Positions 29,954 through 41,169 of a stretch of 64,000 bases of DNA are shown here, one piece after another. The position numbers and the translations under genes were made by a program. The stretch is from Pseudomonas sp. 2FG. GTDB taxonomy: Bacteria; Pseudomonadota; Gammaproteobacteria; Pseudomonadales; Pseudomonadaceae. Each line of letters starts with the position of its first letter. The stretch's first letter is position 1. A model generated the notes under the pieces. That model did not search any database. It was not told the DNA's origin and saw nothing but the letters and a program-made list of their open reading frames with translations. Where the stretch lies: the NCBI RefSeq assembly GCF_005502935.1, contig NZ_SCMP01000013.1, positions 93,769 to 157,768 on the forward strand, read 5' to 3'.

Positions 29954-31264
29954 ATGACCATGAGCTCGCCTACCGCTAAAGCCTCCACGTTCCGCACCTT
30001 TCGCCCCTGGTTGATCACCGCCGCCGCTTTTGCCGGCGTGGTGTTGCTGGTCATCTGGTTGTCCGCACCGACTGGCTCAGCCTCGCCGGCCGAGGGCAAG
30101 GTCAGAGGGCGGCCGGGGATGGGGCTGCCCGCTGGCGCAGCGGGAATGACGGTGAGTGTCAGCCAGGTCGTGCGCGCCGATCTTGACGTGCACTACCACG
30201 CGCTCGGCACCGTGACCGCCTTCAATACCGTGAATATCAAGCCGCGGGTCAGTGGCGAACTGGTCAAGGTGCTGTTCACCGAGGGCCAGGAGGTGAAGGC
30301 CGGCGACTTGCTCGCGGTGGTCGACCCGCGCGCCTATCGCGCCGCGTTGGCGCAAGCCGAAGGGACGTTGCAGCAAAACCGCGCGCAGTTGAAAAACGCC
30401 GAGATCGACCTCGAACGCTATCGCGGCCTGTATGCCGAAGACTCCATCGCCAAGCAGACCCTGGACACCCAGGCGGCCTTGCTCAGCCAATATCAGGGCA
30501 CCCTGATGACCAATCAGGGCCAGGTGGATGATGCCAAGCTGAACCTGGCGTTCACCGAAATTCGCGCGCCGATCAGCGGCCGGCTGGGCTTGCGCCAGGT
30601 CGACGTCGGTAACCTGGTCAGCTCCAGCGACACCACGCCGCTGGTGGTGATCACCCAGGTACAGCCGATTGCCGTGGTCTTCAACCTGCCGCAACAGCAG
30701 CTCGGTACCGTGGTGCGTCAGCTCAACGCCAAGCAGGCGCTGCCGGTCGAGGCGCTGGACCGCAATAAAGATCTGACCCTGGCCAAGGGGGAACTCATTG
30801 CCGTAGACAACCAGATCGACACCACCACCGGCACGGTCAAGCTCAAAGCCCGATTTGCCAATAACAGCGGCGATAACACCGACCGTTCGCTTTTCCCCAA
30901 TCAGTTCGTCAACGTGCGCCTGCTCGCCGAGACCCTGCATGACGTGCTGCTGATCCCGGCCAACGCCGTGCAGCGCGGTAATGACGGCACCTATGTGTAT
31001 GTGCTCGGCGAAGGCGACAAGGTCAGCCAGCGCGCGATCACCCTGGGGATCGGCGAAGGCGAAAGGGTCGTGGTGGAAAAGGGCCTGGCAGTCGGTGAGC
31101 AGGTCGTGGTCGAGGGTACCGACCGTCTGCGCGATGGCATGGCGGTGCGTATCGCCGCGCCTGAGCCCTCGCAGAAAGAGCAAGGGCAGAAAGAGCAGGG
31201 CGCTGGCGCATCCCAAGGTGCTGCGGCCCAAGGCCAAGAGGCTAAGGCCGGGGCCGCACAATGA
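29954..31264 (+). CDS. muxA: RND efflux periplasmic adaptor (MuxA/MdtA-like)
   Basis: Membrane-fusion protein that links the inner-membrane RND pumps to the outer-membrane channel. The 436-residue protein has an N-terminal membrane anchor (about 19-35), a lipoyl-like hairpin region ([34 protein letters not shown]; helices about 115-190) and a beta-barrel domain ([39 protein letters not shown]). The tail is low in complexity and Gln/Lys/Ala-rich. It overlaps the next gene by ATGA. The four-gene order with two different RND pumps identifies MuxABC-OpmB, equivalent to MdtABC. Ribosome-binding site is weak; ATG 29960 is an alternative. Confidence 0.9.
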   Translation: MTMSSPTAKASTFRTFRPWLITAAAFAGVVLLVIWLSAPTGSASPAEGKVRGRPGMGLPAGAAGMTVSVSQVVRADLDVHYHALGTVTAFNTVNIKPRVSGELVKVLFTEGQEVKAGDLLAVVDPRAYRAALAQAEGTLQQNRAQLKNAEIDLERYRGLYAEDSIAKQTLDTQAALLSQYQGTLMTNQGQVDDAKLNLAFTEIRAPISGRLGLRQVDVGNLVSSSDTTPLVVITQVQPIAVVFNLPQQQLGTVVRQLNAKQALPVEALDRNKDLTLAKGELIAVDNQIDTTTGTVKLKARFANNSGDNTDRSLFPNQFVNVRLLAETLHDVLLIPANAVQRGNDGTYVYVLGEGDKVSQRAITLGIGEGERVVVEKGLAVGEQVVVEGTDRLRDGMAVRIAAPEPSQKEQGQKEQGAGASQGAAAQGQEAKAGAAQ

Positions 31265-34200
31265 ACCCGTCGCGCCCGTTCATCCTGCGGCCGGTCGCGA
31301 CCACCTTGTTGATGGTCGCGATCCTGCTGTCGGGGATCATCGCCTATCGCTTCTTACCGATTTCGGCCTTGCCGGAAGTGGATTATCCGACCATCCAGGT
31401 GGTCACCCTGTATCCCGGCGCCAGCCCGGAAATCATGACGTCCTCGGTGACCGCACCGTTGGAAAACCAGCTCGGGCAGATCCCCGGCCTGAACGAGATG
31501 TCTTCCAGCAGTTCGGGCGGTGCGTCGGTGATCACCCTGCAGTTCACCCTGCAAAGTGACCTGGATGTGGTCGAACAGGGCGTCCAGGCGGCGATCAATA
31601 CCGCGCAGAGCCTGCTGCCCAATGACCTGCCGTACCAGCCCTCGTACAGCAAGGTGAACCCGGCCGATGCGCCAATCCTGACGCTGGCAGTGACCTCGAG
31701 CAATCTGTCGTTGCCGCAGGTGCAGGATCTGGTGGACACCCGCCTGGCGCAAAAAATCTCGCAGATTTCCGGCGTCGGCCTGGTCAGCATCAGCGGTGGG
31801 CAGCGCCCTGCGGTACGCATTCGCGCCAATCCGATCGCCCTGGCCGCCGCCGGGCTGAGCCTGGATGATCTGCGCAGCACGGTGTCGAACAACAACCTCA
31901 ACGGCCCGAAAGGCAGTTTCGACGGCCCGACCCGGGCTTCGACCCTGGATGCCAACGACCAACTCAAATCCGCCGCGGCTTACCGTGAGCTGGTGGTGGC
32001 GTACAAGAACGGCGCGCCGCTGCGCCTGCAGGACGTTGCCAGCATCGACGACGCTGCGGAAAACGTCCGCCTCGCCGCCTGGGCCAATACTACGCCGGCG
32101 GTGGTGCTGAACATCCAGCGCCAGCCGGGCGCCAACGTGATCGAGGTGGTCGACCGCATCAAGGCCCTGTTGCCGCAGCTGCAAGCTAGCCTGCCGGGCA
32201 GCCTGGAGGTCCAGGTGCTGACTGACCGCACCACGACCATCCGGGCATCGGTCGCCGATGTGCAGTTCGAGTTGGTGCTGGCCGTCTGCCTGGTGGTGAT
32301 GGTGACCTTCCTGTTTCTGCGCAACTTCTCCGCCACATTGATTCCCAGCCTGGCGGTGCCGCTGTCGCTGATCGGCACCTTCGGCGTCATGTACCTGGCC
32401 GGTTTCTCGGTCAACAACCTGTCGCTGATGGCGCTGACCATCGCCACCGGCTTCGTGGTCGATGACGCCATCGTCATGGTGGAAAACATCACCCGTTACC
32501 TGGAACAAGGTGACGGCCCGCTGGAGGCCGCGCTGAAGGGCTCGAAGCAGATCGGCTTCACCATCATCTCGCTGACCTTTTCCCTGATCGCCGTGCTGAT
32601 TCCGCTGCTGTTCATGGGCGACGTAGCGGGGCGGCTGTTTCGCGAGTTCGCCATCACCCTAGCGGTGGCGATCCTGATTTCCGGCATAGTCTCGCTGACG
32701 TTGACGCCGATGCTCTGCGCCAAACTGCTGCGGCACATCCCCGAGCACAAGCAGGGGCGTTTCGCCCGCGCCGCCGGCCACGTCATCGAGGGCATGATCG
32801 AACGCTACGGCCGCGCCTTGCGCGTGGTGCTGCGCCATCAACCGCTGACCTTGCTGGTCGCCATCGGCACCCTGCTGCTGACCGCGCTGCTCTATGCCTT
32901 GATGCCCAAGGGCTTCTTCCCGGTGCAGGACACCGGGGTGATCCAGGGCATCGCCGAGGCGCCGCAGTCGATCTCCTTCCAGGCCATGGCGGCGCGGCAG
33001 CAGGATTTGTCCAGGGTGCTGCTGGCCGATCCGGCGGTGGCAAGCCTGTCCTCCTTTATCGGTGTGGATGGCAGCAACGCCACGCTGAACACCGGCCGCC
33101 TGCTGATCAACCTCAAGCCCCACGGCCAGCGCGATGTCAGCGCCAGCGAGGTGATCCGCCGGCTGCAGCCCAAGCTCGCCGAGGTCGACGGGATTCGCCT
33201 GTACCTGCAACCGGTGCAGGACCTGACCATCGAGGACCGGGTCGCGCGCACCCAGTACCAGTTCACCTTGCAGGACTCCAACCCCGAGGTGCTGGCCAAG
33301 TGGGTGCCGCTGCTGGTCGAGCGCCTGCAGCAGTTGCCGGAACTCGCCGACGTGGCCAGTGACTGGCAGGACAAGGGCCTGCAGGCCTTCGTCAATATCG
33401 ACCGCGACGCCGCCTCGCGCCTGGGCGTGTCCCTGGCCGATGTCGACAGCGCGCTGTACAACGCCTTCGGCCAGCGGCTGATCTCCACCATCTTCACCCA
33501 GGCCACCCAGTACCGGGTGGTACTGGAGGTGGCGCCGCAGTTCCAGCTCGGCCCGCAGGCGCTGGAAAACCTCTATGTCAGCGGCACCGACGGGGTGCAG
33601 GTGCGGCTCTCGGCATTGGCCCACATCGAGGAACGCCACACCTTGCTGGCGATCAACCATATCAGCCAGTTCCCGGCGGCGACCCTCTCCTTCAACCTCG
33701 CGCCGGGCATCGCCTTGAGTGAGGCGGTGCAGGCGATTCGCGCGGTGGAGCAGCAGATGAACCTGCCGGTCGGCCTGCAGACCAGTTTCCGCGGTGCGGC
33801 GCAGGCGTTCGAGGCGTCGCTGTCGAGCACGCTGCTGCTGATCCTGGCGGCGGTGGTGACCATGTACATAGTGCTGGGGATTCTCTACGAGAGCTTTATC
33901 CACCCGGTGACCATCCTCTCCACGCTGCCCTCGGCCGGGGTCGGCGCGCTGCTGGCCTTGATGCTGGCGGGGGAGGAGATCGGCATAGTGGCGATCATCG
34001 GCATCATCCTGCTGATCGGCATCGTCAAGAAGAACGCGATCATGATGATCGACTTCGCCCTCGATGCGGAGCGTCACCAGGGCATGAGCCCGGTGGATGC
34101 GATCTTTCAGGCCTGCCTGCTGCGGTTCCGGCCAATCCTGATGACCACCCTGGCCGCGCTGCTCGCCGCGCTGCCGCTGATGTTCGCCGCCGGTGCCGGC

Positions 34201-34368
34201 GCCGAACTCCGGCGGCCGCTGGGGATCGCCATGGTCGGCGGCCTGCTGCTCAGCCAGGTGCTGACGCTGTTCACCACGCCGGTGATCTACCTGGCCTTCG
34301 ACCGTTTGGCGCGGCGTTGGAATGCCTGGCGTAAGCGCCATGGCATGGATCTGTCGGTGGACGCATGA
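31261..34368 (+). CDS. muxB: RND efflux pump subunit (MuxB/MdtB-like)
   Basis: 1035-residue inner-membrane proton/drug antiporter with 12 transmembrane segments and two large periplasmic loops. The proton-relay aspartates lie in [20 protein letters not shown] (TM4), and the second half repeats the pattern with [18 protein letters not shown]. It probably forms a heterotrimer with the next gene product, as MdtB/MdtC do. Start overlaps muxA by four bases and its end overlaps muxC by four. Confidence 0.92.
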   Translation: MNPSRPFILRPVATTLLMVAILLSGIIAYRFLPISALPEVDYPTIQVVTLYPGASPEIMTSSVTAPLENQLGQIPGLNEMSSSSSGGASVITLQFTLQSDLDVVEQGVQAAINTAQSLLPNDLPYQPSYSKVNPADAPILTLAVTSSNLSLPQVQDLVDTRLAQKISQISGVGLVSISGGQRPAVRIRANPIALAAAGLSLDDLRSTVSNNNLNGPKGSFDGPTRASTLDANDQLKSAAAYRELVVAYKNGAPLRLQDVASIDDAAENVRLAAWANTTPAVVLNIQRQPGANVIEVVDRIKALLPQLQASLPGSLEVQVLTDRTTTIRASVADVQFELVLAVCLVVMVTFLFLRNFSATLIPSLAVPLSLIGTFGVMYLAGFSVNNLSLMALTIATGFVVDDAIVMVENITRYLEQGDGPLEAALKGSKQIGFTIISLTFSLIAVLIPLLFMGDVAGRLFREFAITLAVAILISGIVSLTLTPMLCAKLLRHIPEHKQGRFARAAGHVIEGMIERYGRALRVVLRHQPLTLLVAIGTLLLTALLYALMPKGFFPVQDTGVIQGIAEAPQSISFQAMAARQQDLSRVLLADPAVASLSSFIGVDGSNATLNTGRLLINLKPHGQRDVSASEVIRRLQPKLAEVDGIRLYLQPVQDLTIEDRVARTQYQFTLQDSNPEVLAKWVPLLVERLQQLPELADVASDWQDKGLQAFVNIDRDAASRLGVSLADVDSALYNAFGQRLISTIFTQATQYRVVLEVAPQFQLGPQALENLYVSGTDGVQVRLSALAHIEERHTLLAINHISQFPAATLSFNLAPGIALSEAVQAIRAVEQQMNLPVGLQTSFRGAAQAFEASLSSTLLLILAAVVTMYIVLGILYESFIHPVTILSTLPSAGVGALLALMLAGEEIGIVAIIGIILLIGIVKKNAIMMIDFALDAERHQGMSPVDAIFQACLLRFRPILMTTLAALLAALPLMFAAGAGAELRRPLGIAMVGGLLLSQVLTLFTTPVIYLAFDRLARRWNAWRKRHGMDLSVDA

Positions 34369-37300
34369 GCCTCTCGACGGCGTTTATCCGCCGCCCGGTC
34401 GCGACCACGCTGCTGACCCTGGCGTTGCTGCTGGCCGGCTGGTTGTCGTTCGGCCTGTTGCCGGTGGCGCCGCTGCCGCAGGTGGATTTCCCGACCATCA
34501 TGGTCAGCGCGGCGATGCCCGGGGCCAGCCCGGAGACCATGGCCTCCTCGGTGGCGACGCCGCTGGAGCGCGCACTGGGGCGGATCTCCGGCATCAGCGA
34601 GATGACCTCGACCAGTTCGCTGGGCTCGACCACCATCATCATTCAGTTCGAGCTGGAAAAGAACATCGAGGGTGCGGCGAGAGAAGTCCAGGCGGCGATC
34701 AACGCGGCCAGTAGCCTGTTGCCGAGCGGCATGCCGAGCAATCCGACTTACCGCAAGGCCAACCCCTCGGACATGCCGGTGATGGTGCTGACGCTGACGT
34801 CGGAGAGTTACAGCCGCGGTGAAATGTACGACCTGGCCTCGACCCTGTTATCGCCACGGCTGTCCCAGGTGAAGGGCATTGGCCAGGTCAGCATCGGCGG
34901 CAGCTCCTTGCCGGCGGTGCGCGTCGACCTTAACCCGGATGCCTTGAACCAGTTCGGCATCTCCCTCGACAGCGTGCGTACGGCCATCGCCAATACCAAC
35001 TCGAACGGTCCCAAGGGCGCGATCGAGAGCGATGAGCGGCAGTGGCAGGTGGACGCCAACGACCAGTTGCGCAAAGCCAGCGACTACCTGCCGGTGATCG
35101 TTCACTACAACGCCGAAACCGGTGCCGCCGTGCGCCTGGGGGATATTGCCCAGGTCAGCAATGCGGTGGAGGACGTGCGCAACGCCGGTTTTTCCGGGAA
35201 GAGTCCGGCGGTGCTGCTGATCGTCACCCGTCAGCCGGGCGCCAACATCATCGAGGCCACCGATGCCATCCACGGGTTGCTGCCGCAGTTGCAGGAACTG
35301 CTCGGCCCGCAGGTCACACTCAAGGTCATGGACGACCGCAGCCCGAGCATCCGCGCCTCGCTGGATGAGGCGGAGATCACCTTGCTGATCTCCGTGATGC
35401 TGGTGATCCTGGTGGTCTACCTGTTTCTGCGCAGCCCGCGCGCCACGCTGATTCCGGCCCTGGCGGTGCCGGTGTCGCTGGTCGGCACTTTCGCGGTGAT
35501 GTACCTCTGCGACTTCTCGCTGAACAACCTGTCGCTGATGGCGCTGATAGTCGCCACCGGTTTCGTGGTCGACGATGCCATAGTGGTGGTAGAGAACATC
35601 GCCCGGCGGATCGAGGAGGGCGAGTCGCCGCTGGAGGCCTCGATCCATGGCGCCCGCGAAGTCGGCTTCACGGTGCTGTCGATGACCCTGTCACTGGTGG
35701 CGGTGTTTATCCCGATCCTGCTGATGGGCGGGATCATGGGCCGCTTGTTCCGCGAGTTCTCGGTGACGCTGTCGGCGGCGATCCTGGTGTCGCTGGTGGT
35801 GTCTTTGACGCTGACGCCGATGCTCTGCGCGCGCCTGCTGAAGTCGCACAAGAAGTCTTCAGTGCAGGCTCGGCCGCGCCAGCAGAGCCGCTTGTTCCAG
35901 AGCGTCATGCGGCGTTATCAGAGCAGCCTGGAGTGGGCGCTCAGCCATTCACGGCTGATGCTGGTGATCATGGCCGGCTGCATCGCGCTGAATCTCTACC
36001 TGTTCGCGGTGGTGCCCAAGGGCTTCCTGCCGGAGCAGGATTCCGGCCGGCTACGGGGTTTCGCGGTGGCCGACCAGAGCATTTCGTTCCAGGCGCTGCA
36101 GCAGAAGATGGAGGCTTTTCGCCGCATCCTCGGCGAAGATCCGGCGGTAGCGAACGTCGTAGGTTTTGTCGGCGGCGGGCGCTGGCAATCGAGCAACACC
36201 GGTTCGTTCTTCGTCACCTTGAAACCCATAGGCGAACGTGACCCGGTCAATAGCGTGTTGGCGCGCCTACGGGTGAAGCTGGCGAAAATTCCCGGTGCGG
36301 CGCTCTATCTCAACGCCGGGCAGGATGTGCGCCTGGGTGGCCGCGATAGCAACGCCAGCAACCAGTTCACCCTGCGCAGCGATGACCTGAAACTGCTGCG
36401 TGAATGGGCGCCGAAAGTCGAGGCGGCGATGCGCGCCGTGCCACAGGTGCAGGACTTGAATAGCGACTCCCAGGACAAGGGCGTGCAAAGCCTGCTGGTG
36501 ATCGACCGTGACCGCGCCGCCAGCCTCGGCGTGGACGTGGCGCTGGTGGATGAGGTGCTGAACAACTCCTTCGGCCAGCGGCAGATCGCCAACCTCTACA
36601 ACCCGCTGAACCAGTACCATGTGGTGATGGAAGTCGGCGCCCAGTACCAGCAGAGCCCGGAAATCCTCCGTCAGGTGTACGTCATCGGCAGTGCCGGGCA
36701 GCGCGTGCCGCTGGCCGAGTTCAGCCACTTCGAGCCGAGCACCGCGCCGCTGTCGGTCAACCACCAGGGGCAGTTCGCCGCCATTACCTTTTCCTTCAAC
36801 CTGGCGCCGAAGGCGCTGATCGGCCCGACGCGGGATGCGATCATGGCGGCGTTGGCGCCCTTGCAACTGCCACTGGATATCCAGGCCAGCTTCGAAGGCA
36901 ACGCCGGCGCCGTGCAGCAGACGCAAGACAACATGCCCTGGCTGATCGTGCTGGCATTGGTCTCGGTGTACATCGTGCTCGGCATTCTCTATGAGAGCTA
37001 TGTGCACCCACTGACCATCCTCTCGACGCTGCCGTCGGCGGGCGTCGGCGCGCTGCTGGCCTTGATCATCTGCCGCAGCGAGCTGACGTTGATCGCCCTG
37101 ATCGGCATCATCCTGCTGATCGGCATCGTCAAGAAGAACGCCATCCTGATGATCGACTTCGCCCTGGAGGCCGAGCGTCGCCTGGGCCTGAGCCCCCGCG
37201 AGGCGATTCTCGAAGCCTGCGTCAAACGCTTCCGGCCGATCATGATGACCACCCTGGCGGCGCTGCTGGGCGCGCTGCCGCTGATTTTCGGGGTCGGTGG

Positions 37301-37475
37301 CGATGCCGGGCTGCGCCGGCCGCTGGGGATCACCATAGTCGGCGGCTTGCTCGCCAGCCAATTGCTCACGCTGTACACCACGCCCGTGGTCTACCTGTAC
37401 CTCGACCGTCTGCGCCACTGGGTCAATCGCCGGCGTGGCGTGCGCACCGATGCCTCGTTGGAGAACCCGTTATGA
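34365..37475 (+). CDS. muxC: RND efflux pump subunit (MuxC/MdtC-like)
   Basis: 1036-residue paralogue of MuxB, also with 12 transmembrane segments and the TM4 motif [22 protein letters not shown]. The N-termini of the two are clearly alike ([20 protein letters not shown] against [19 protein letters not shown]), showing a tandem duplication. In the E. coli system MdtC is the subunit that binds drug. It overlaps both neighbours by four bases, pointing to strict translational coupling and fixed stoichiometry. Confidence 0.92.
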   Translation: MSLSTAFIRRPVATTLLTLALLLAGWLSFGLLPVAPLPQVDFPTIMVSAAMPGASPETMASSVATPLERALGRISGISEMTSTSSLGSTTIIIQFELEKNIEGAAREVQAAINAASSLLPSGMPSNPTYRKANPSDMPVMVLTLTSESYSRGEMYDLASTLLSPRLSQVKGIGQVSIGGSSLPAVRVDLNPDALNQFGISLDSVRTAIANTNSNGPKGAIESDERQWQVDANDQLRKASDYLPVIVHYNAETGAAVRLGDIAQVSNAVEDVRNAGFSGKSPAVLLIVTRQPGANIIEATDAIHGLLPQLQELLGPQVTLKVMDDRSPSIRASLDEAEITLLISVMLVILVVYLFLRSPRATLIPALAVPVSLVGTFAVMYLCDFSLNNLSLMALIVATGFVVDDAIVVVENIARRIEEGESPLEASIHGAREVGFTVLSMTLSLVAVFIPILLMGGIMGRLFREFSVTLSAAILVSLVVSLTLTPMLCARLLKSHKKSSVQARPRQQSRLFQSVMRRYQSSLEWALSHSRLMLVIMAGCIALNLYLFAVVPKGFLPEQDSGRLRGFAVADQSISFQALQQKMEAFRRILGEDPAVANVVGFVGGGRWQSSNTGSFFVTLKPIGERDPVNSVLARLRVKLAKIPGAALYLNAGQDVRLGGRDSNASNQFTLRSDDLKLLREWAPKVEAAMRAVPQVQDLNSDSQDKGVQSLLVIDRDRAASLGVDVALVDEVLNNSFGQRQIANLYNPLNQYHVVMEVGAQYQQSPEILRQVYVIGSAGQRVPLAEFSHFEPSTAPLSVNHQGQFAAITFSFNLAPKALIGPTRDAIMAALAPLQLPLDIQASFEGNAGAVQQTQDNMPWLIVLALVSVYIVLGILYESYVHPLTILSTLPSAGVGALLALIICRSELTLIALIGIILLIGIVKKNAILMIDFALEAERRLGLSPREAILEACVKRFRPIMMTTLAALLGALPLIFGVGGDAGLRRPLGITIVGGLLASQLLTLYTTPVVYLYLDRLRHWVNRRRGVRTDASLENPL

Positions 37476-38962
37476 GCCTGTATCCCCGCCGTCTTTCGCA
37501 GGCGTCGGCCCTGGTTATTGCCGTCGCGCTGGCAGGCTGTGCCGTCGGCCCGGACTATCAAACCCCGAGTATCGAGGTGCCGGCCAGCTTCAAGCAGGCC
37601 GAAGGCTGGCGTATCGCCGAGCCCAGCGATGCGCTGCAGCGTGGCGCCTGGTGGGCGCTGTATGGCGATCCGGTATTGAACGGTCTGCAACAGCGGCTGC
37701 AGCAAGCCAACCAGACGCTGGCCCAGGCCGAGGCGCAATACCGGCAGGCGCTAGCCTTGGCGCGCGGCGCGCGGGCGGCGTTTTTCCCGAGTCTGTCGGC
37801 GAGCTTCGACAAGACCCGCTCGGGCCAGGGCGCCGGCGGCAGCACCGTGCGCCTGGCCGATGGCTCGACCGTCAACAGCGCCAGCACCGGCGGCATTTCC
37901 ACCAGCTACCAAAGCAGCCTCGGGGTGAGTTGGGAGCTCGACCTCTGGGGCAAGCTGCGTCGGCAACTGGAGTCCGACAGCGCCAGTGCGCAGGCGAGCA
38001 AGGCGACCCTGGCCGCGACCAAACTCAGCCAGCAGTCGCAACTGGCGCAGAACTACCTGCAATTGCGCGTGCTGGATGCGCAGAAGCGCCTGCTCGATGC
38101 CACAGTCGAGGCTTATGCCCGCTCGCTCAAACTCAGCGAGAACCAATACCGCGCCGGGATAGTCACCAAGGCCGACGTCGCCCAGGCCCGCACCCAACTG
38201 AAAAGCACCCAGGCCCAGGCCATCGACCTGAAGTACCAGCGCGCCCAGTTGGAACACGCGATTGCCGTGCTGGTGGGCGTACCGCCGGCGGAATTCAGCC
38301 TGGCGACGCTGGACAGCTTGCCCAGCCTGCCGGAGATCCCCGCAACCCTGCCGTCGCAACTGCTGCAACGGCGCCCGGACATTGCCGCCGCCGAGCGCGA
38401 GGTGATTGCGGCCAACGCCTTGATCGGCGTGAACAAGGCCGCCTATTACCCGGACCTGACCCTGACCGCGGCCGGTGGTTATCGCAACGACAGCCTCAGC
38501 CAGTTGCTCACGGTACCGAACCGCTATTGGTCGATCGGCCCGGAGTTCGCCATGACCCTGTTCGACGCAGGGCTGATCCGCTCGCGGGTGGAGCAGGCCG
38601 AGGCCAGCTACGATGCCACCGTCGCCAACTACCGGCAGACCGTGCTGAGCGGCTTTCGCGAGGTCGAAGACTACCTGGTGCAACTCGACGTGCTGGCGGA
38701 GGAGAGCGGGGTACAGCAGGAGGCCCTGGATTCGGCGCGTGAGTCGCTGCGGCTGATCAACAACCAGTACAAGGCCGGCACCATCGACTACCTGAATGTG
38801 GTCACGGTGCAGACCACCGCATTGTCCAACGAACGCAGCGTCCTGACCCTGTTCGGCAGCCGCCTGACCGCCAGTGTGCAGTTGATCGCGGCCTTGGGCG
38901 GCGGCTGGCAGATCGAGCAACTCACGCAACCCGACGCAGCAGTGACCGAAGCCACCGATTAA
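37472..38962 (+). CDS. opmB: Outer-membrane efflux lipoprotein (OpmB, NodT/TolC family)
   Basis: 496-residue outer-membrane channel for the Mux pump. The signal peptide ends in the lipobox LAGC (Cys near residue 23), followed by the conserved AVGPDYQTP of NodT-type channels. Two OEP repeats follow, with [30 protein letters not shown] marking the start of the second. It is the last gene of the operon and overlaps muxC by four bases. A long inverted repeat lies about 100 bp behind the stop. Confidence 0.92.
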   Translation: MSLYPRRLSQASALVIAVALAGCAVGPDYQTPSIEVPASFKQAEGWRIAEPSDALQRGAWWALYGDPVLNGLQQRLQQANQTLAQAEAQYRQALALARGARAAFFPSLSASFDKTRSGQGAGGSTVRLADGSTVNSASTGGISTSYQSSLGVSWELDLWGKLRRQLESDSASAQASKATLAATKLSQQSQLAQNYLQLRVLDAQKRLLDATVEAYARSLKLSENQYRAGIVTKADVAQARTQLKSTQAQAIDLKYQRAQLEHAIAVLVGVPPAEFSLATLDSLPSLPEIPATLPSQLLQRRPDIAAAEREVIAANALIGVNKAAYYPDLTLTAAGGYRNDSLSQLLTVPNRYWSIGPEFAMTLFDAGLIRSRVEQAEASYDATVANYRQTVLSGFREVEDYLVQLDVLAEESGVQQEALDSARESLRLINNQYKAGTIDYLNVVTVQTTALSNERSVLTLFGSRLTASVQLIAALGGGWQIEQLTQPDAAVTEATD

Positions 38963-39066
38963 GTACGTTAAGCGGATACAAAGGCGCTTCACGGATTACC
39001 GGGGACACTCTTCGTGCCCTGCTAATGGGGCGGGGAGCCGCTCTTCTGCCGCAGACGCAGCTCTTT

Positions 39067-39126
39067 GTAGGAGCGGGCCATGCCCGCGAAAGCCCCTCAA
39101 GCATCGCGGGCATGGCCCGCTCCTAC
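39067..39126. repeat. 23-bp inverted repeat behind opmB
   Basis: The 23 bases at 39067-39089 (beginning GTAGGAGCGGGCC) are exactly complementary to 39104-39126, with a 14-nt loop, and GGGTTTT follows. From general knowledge such GTAGGAGCGGGC palindromes are widespread between genes in several Pseudomonas lineages. It may end or stabilise the mux transcript. Confidence 0.7.
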
Positions 39127-39249
39127 GGGTTTTGCGCTTTTCCAATGCCCCGCATAGCGCCGCAGGCACTCTGCTGGAAGCGATAAATACAAAGGAACGG
39201 TGCAGGCAAACCGGCTATACCCGTATCCATAGCCAGGAGAGGGATAGCC

Positions 39250-39300
39250 ATGTCTGACAGGGTTTTCGCTTCAAGCGCAGGCGTACGATTGGCGAGATAA
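39250..39300 (+). CDS. Possible 16-residue leader peptide before a small secreted protein
   Basis: An ATG at 39250 with a strong AGGAGAGGG at 39235-39243 opens a 16-codon frame (MSDRVFASSAGVRLAR) that ends in TAA at 39298-39300, four bases before the ATG of the next gene. That gene has no good ribosome-binding site of its own, so translation may reach it by coupling through this short frame. It could also be chance. Confidence 0.35.
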   Translation: MSDRVFASSAGVRLAR

Positions 39301-39304
39301 CGAG

Positions 39305-39643
39305 ATGAACAAACCCACTATTGTGCTTCTAGCACTATCGGCGTTCTCCACCTCAGCGGCCGTCGCCTATGAGCCGGCCGACGAACAGAGCCCTGCGCCA
39401 ATCACCCGGATCTACATAAGCCCCGGCGCCAGCGGAAGTATCGGCACTTCGAGCCGCCATGAGCGCTACGACAACTACGGCGGCTATCCTGTGCCCAGCG
39501 GCGGGTACAGGAACGAGCGAAGCTTTCAGGGCAGCGGCTCCTCGCAAATCAGGGGAAATGTCACCCAGAGCATCGAGTACCCGGGCGTCGGGGAGTTCCA
39601 GCGCCAGCCCGGCAGCCGCACGATAGAGATCAATAGGCGGTAA
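39305..39643 (+). CDS. Small secreted protein of unknown function
   Basis: 112-residue protein with a clear signal peptide (about 1-21, MNKPTIVLLALSAFSTSAAVA). The mature part is polar and rich in Gly, Ser, Tyr and Arg (SRHERYDNYGGYPVPSGGYRNERSF), with no cysteines and no recognised domain. It is probably periplasmic and disordered. It stands alone between the mux operon and ugd and is likely translated by coupling to the short frame just before it. Confidence 0.6.
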   Translation: MNKPTIVLLALSAFSTSAAVAYEPADEQSPAPITRIYISPGASGSIGTSSRHERYDNYGGYPVPSGGYRNERSFQGSGSSQIRGNVTQSIEYPGVGEFQRQPGSRTIEINRR

Positions 39644-39678
39644 TAGCCTCCGGTTAGTTCGGTCCTGTTCAAGACATA

Positions 39679-39707
39679 TTGTCACGCCGCTGTCGCACCC
39701 CCGTCAC
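39679..39707 (+). promoter_or_regulatory. Three PHO-like half-sites upstream of ugd
   Basis: TTGTCAC (39679-39685), CTGTCGC (39690-39696) and CCGTCAC (39701-39707) are spaced exactly 11 bp apart, as PhoB half-sites are. Each matches the CTGTCAY half-site at five or six of seven positions. The array ends 54 bp before the ugd start. The match is weaker than the box at 27391, so this is a candidate only. Confidence 0.4.
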
Positions 39708-39761
39708 ACGCTTGCCACCGCTATTCGCTGCAATCGCTGCAACTCATCTGGAGGTGCGGCG

Positions 39762-41123
39762 ATGCGACTATGCGTAATCGGAGCAGGGTATGTTGGGTTG
39801 GTGACGGCGGCCTGCTTTGCCGAAATGGGCAATCGGGTGGTCTGTGTCGAGCGCGATCCGTTCCGTGTGGCGCGCCTCTCGCGTGGCGAAGTGCCAATCT
39901 ATGAGCCAGGTCTGGAGGCCATGCTCAGGGCCCATCTCGCCAGTGGCCAATTGAGTTTCAGTCAGCAGCTTGAAGAGGGCATCAAGCAGGCGGAAATCAT
40001 CTTTATCGCCGTCGGTACGCCGAGTGGAGAGGATGGCTCTGCCGATCTGTCGCATGTGCTGGCGGTAGCCGATCAGTTGGGGGCGACGCTCAAGCAGGCT
40101 TGCGTGGTGGTGAATAAATCCACGGTGCCGGTCGGTACGGCCGAGCGGGTGGCGCAACGCATCAATGCTCGCCTGGCTGCCCGTGGGCTGGCATTCGGGG
40201 TGACGGTGGCGAGTAACCCGGAGTTTCTTAAGGAAGGTTCGGCGGTCGAAGATTTTATGCGTCCCGACCGCGTGGTATTGGGCTGTGATGACGCCGAAAC
40301 CAGCGAGCTGCTGCGCCGGCTCTATGCGCCATTCCTGCGCAACCATGAACGGGTACTGTGCATGGGCGTGCGGGCTGCCGAGTTCAGCAAGTACGCGGCC
40401 AATGCTTTTCTGGCCACGAAAATCTCCTTTATCAATGAGATGGCCGGGCTTTGCGCACGCCTGGAGGTCGATATCGAGGAGGTGCGCCGTGGCATTGGCA
40501 GCGACAAGCGCATTGGTACGCACTTTATCTATGCCGGTTGCGGCTATGGCGGCTCGTGTTTTCCCAAGGATGTCCGGGCGCTGATCCGTAGCGCCGAGCA
40601 GGAGGGCTTCGAGCCCGCGATTCTGCGGGCGGTGGAAGCCCGCAATGCCCTGCAAAAAACCATTCTGTTCGAGTCGCTGCAGGAGCATTTTGCGGGGTAT
40701 CTACAAGGCCGGGTGGTGGCGCTCTGGGGGCTGGCCTTCAAACCGGGCACCGATGATTTGCGTGAGGCGCCCAGCCTGGTTCTGCTGGAGGCCTTGTTGG
40801 CCGCCGGAGCGCGGGTGCAAGCCTGCGATCCAGTGGCTATTGCCGGCGTTGCGGCCCGCTATCCACAGGCGTTGGCCAGTGGCCAGCTGTGCTTGAGTGA
40901 ATCGCCCTATACCGCGGCAGAAGGGGCCGATGCGCTGGTGTTGGTGACGGAGTGGAAACAGTTCCGTCAGCCGGACTTCTTGCGGATTCGTGGCCTGATG
41001 CGCATGCCGGTGCTGTTCGATGGGCGCAATATCTACGATTCCCGGGAACTATCTGCGCTAGGTTTTCTCTATCGAGGCATTGGTCGGCCAGTGGCGGGCC
41101 ATTGTAAGGCGAGTGCGGCGTGA
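39762..41123 (+). CDS. ugd: UDP-glucose 6-dehydrogenase
   Basis: Cytosolic enzyme oxidising UDP-glucose to UDP-glucuronate with two NAD. The 453-residue protein begins with the Rossmann motif MRLCVIGAGYVGLVTAACFAEMG. Further motifs are IYEPGLEAML, VASNPEFLKEGSAVEDFMRPDRVV, the catalytic Cys in GCGYGGSCFPKDVRAL and LWGLAFKPGTDDLREAPS. GGAGG precedes the ATG. galU follows 46 bp later and supplies its substrate, so the two form a sugar-nucleotide unit for envelope polysaccharides or glycolipids. Confidence 0.95.
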   Translation: MRLCVIGAGYVGLVTAACFAEMGNRVVCVERDPFRVARLSRGEVPIYEPGLEAMLRAHLASGQLSFSQQLEEGIKQAEIIFIAVGTPSGEDGSADLSHVLAVADQLGATLKQACVVVNKSTVPVGTAERVAQRINARLAARGLAFGVTVASNPEFLKEGSAVEDFMRPDRVVLGCDDAETSELLRRLYAPFLRNHERVLCMGVRAAEFSKYAANAFLATKISFINEMAGLCARLEVDIEEVRRGIGSDKRIGTHFIYAGCGYGGSCFPKDVRALIRSAEQEGFEPAILRAVEARNALQKTILFESLQEHFAGYLQGRVVALWGLAFKPGTDDLREAPSLVLLEALLAAGARVQACDPVAIAGVAARYPQALASGQLCLSESPYTAAEGADALVLVTEWKQFRQPDFLRIRGLMRMPVLFDGRNIYDSRELSALGFLYRGIGRPVAGHCKASAA

Positions 41124-41169
41124 TTAGACTGCGCGGCACAAAAGTACGCCCCCTCCTTCAAGGATTCAC

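Noticed and set aside
32659..34341. 560-codon minus-strand frame opposite muxB
   Set aside because: Shadow of muxB; no ribosome-binding site, domain or promoter.
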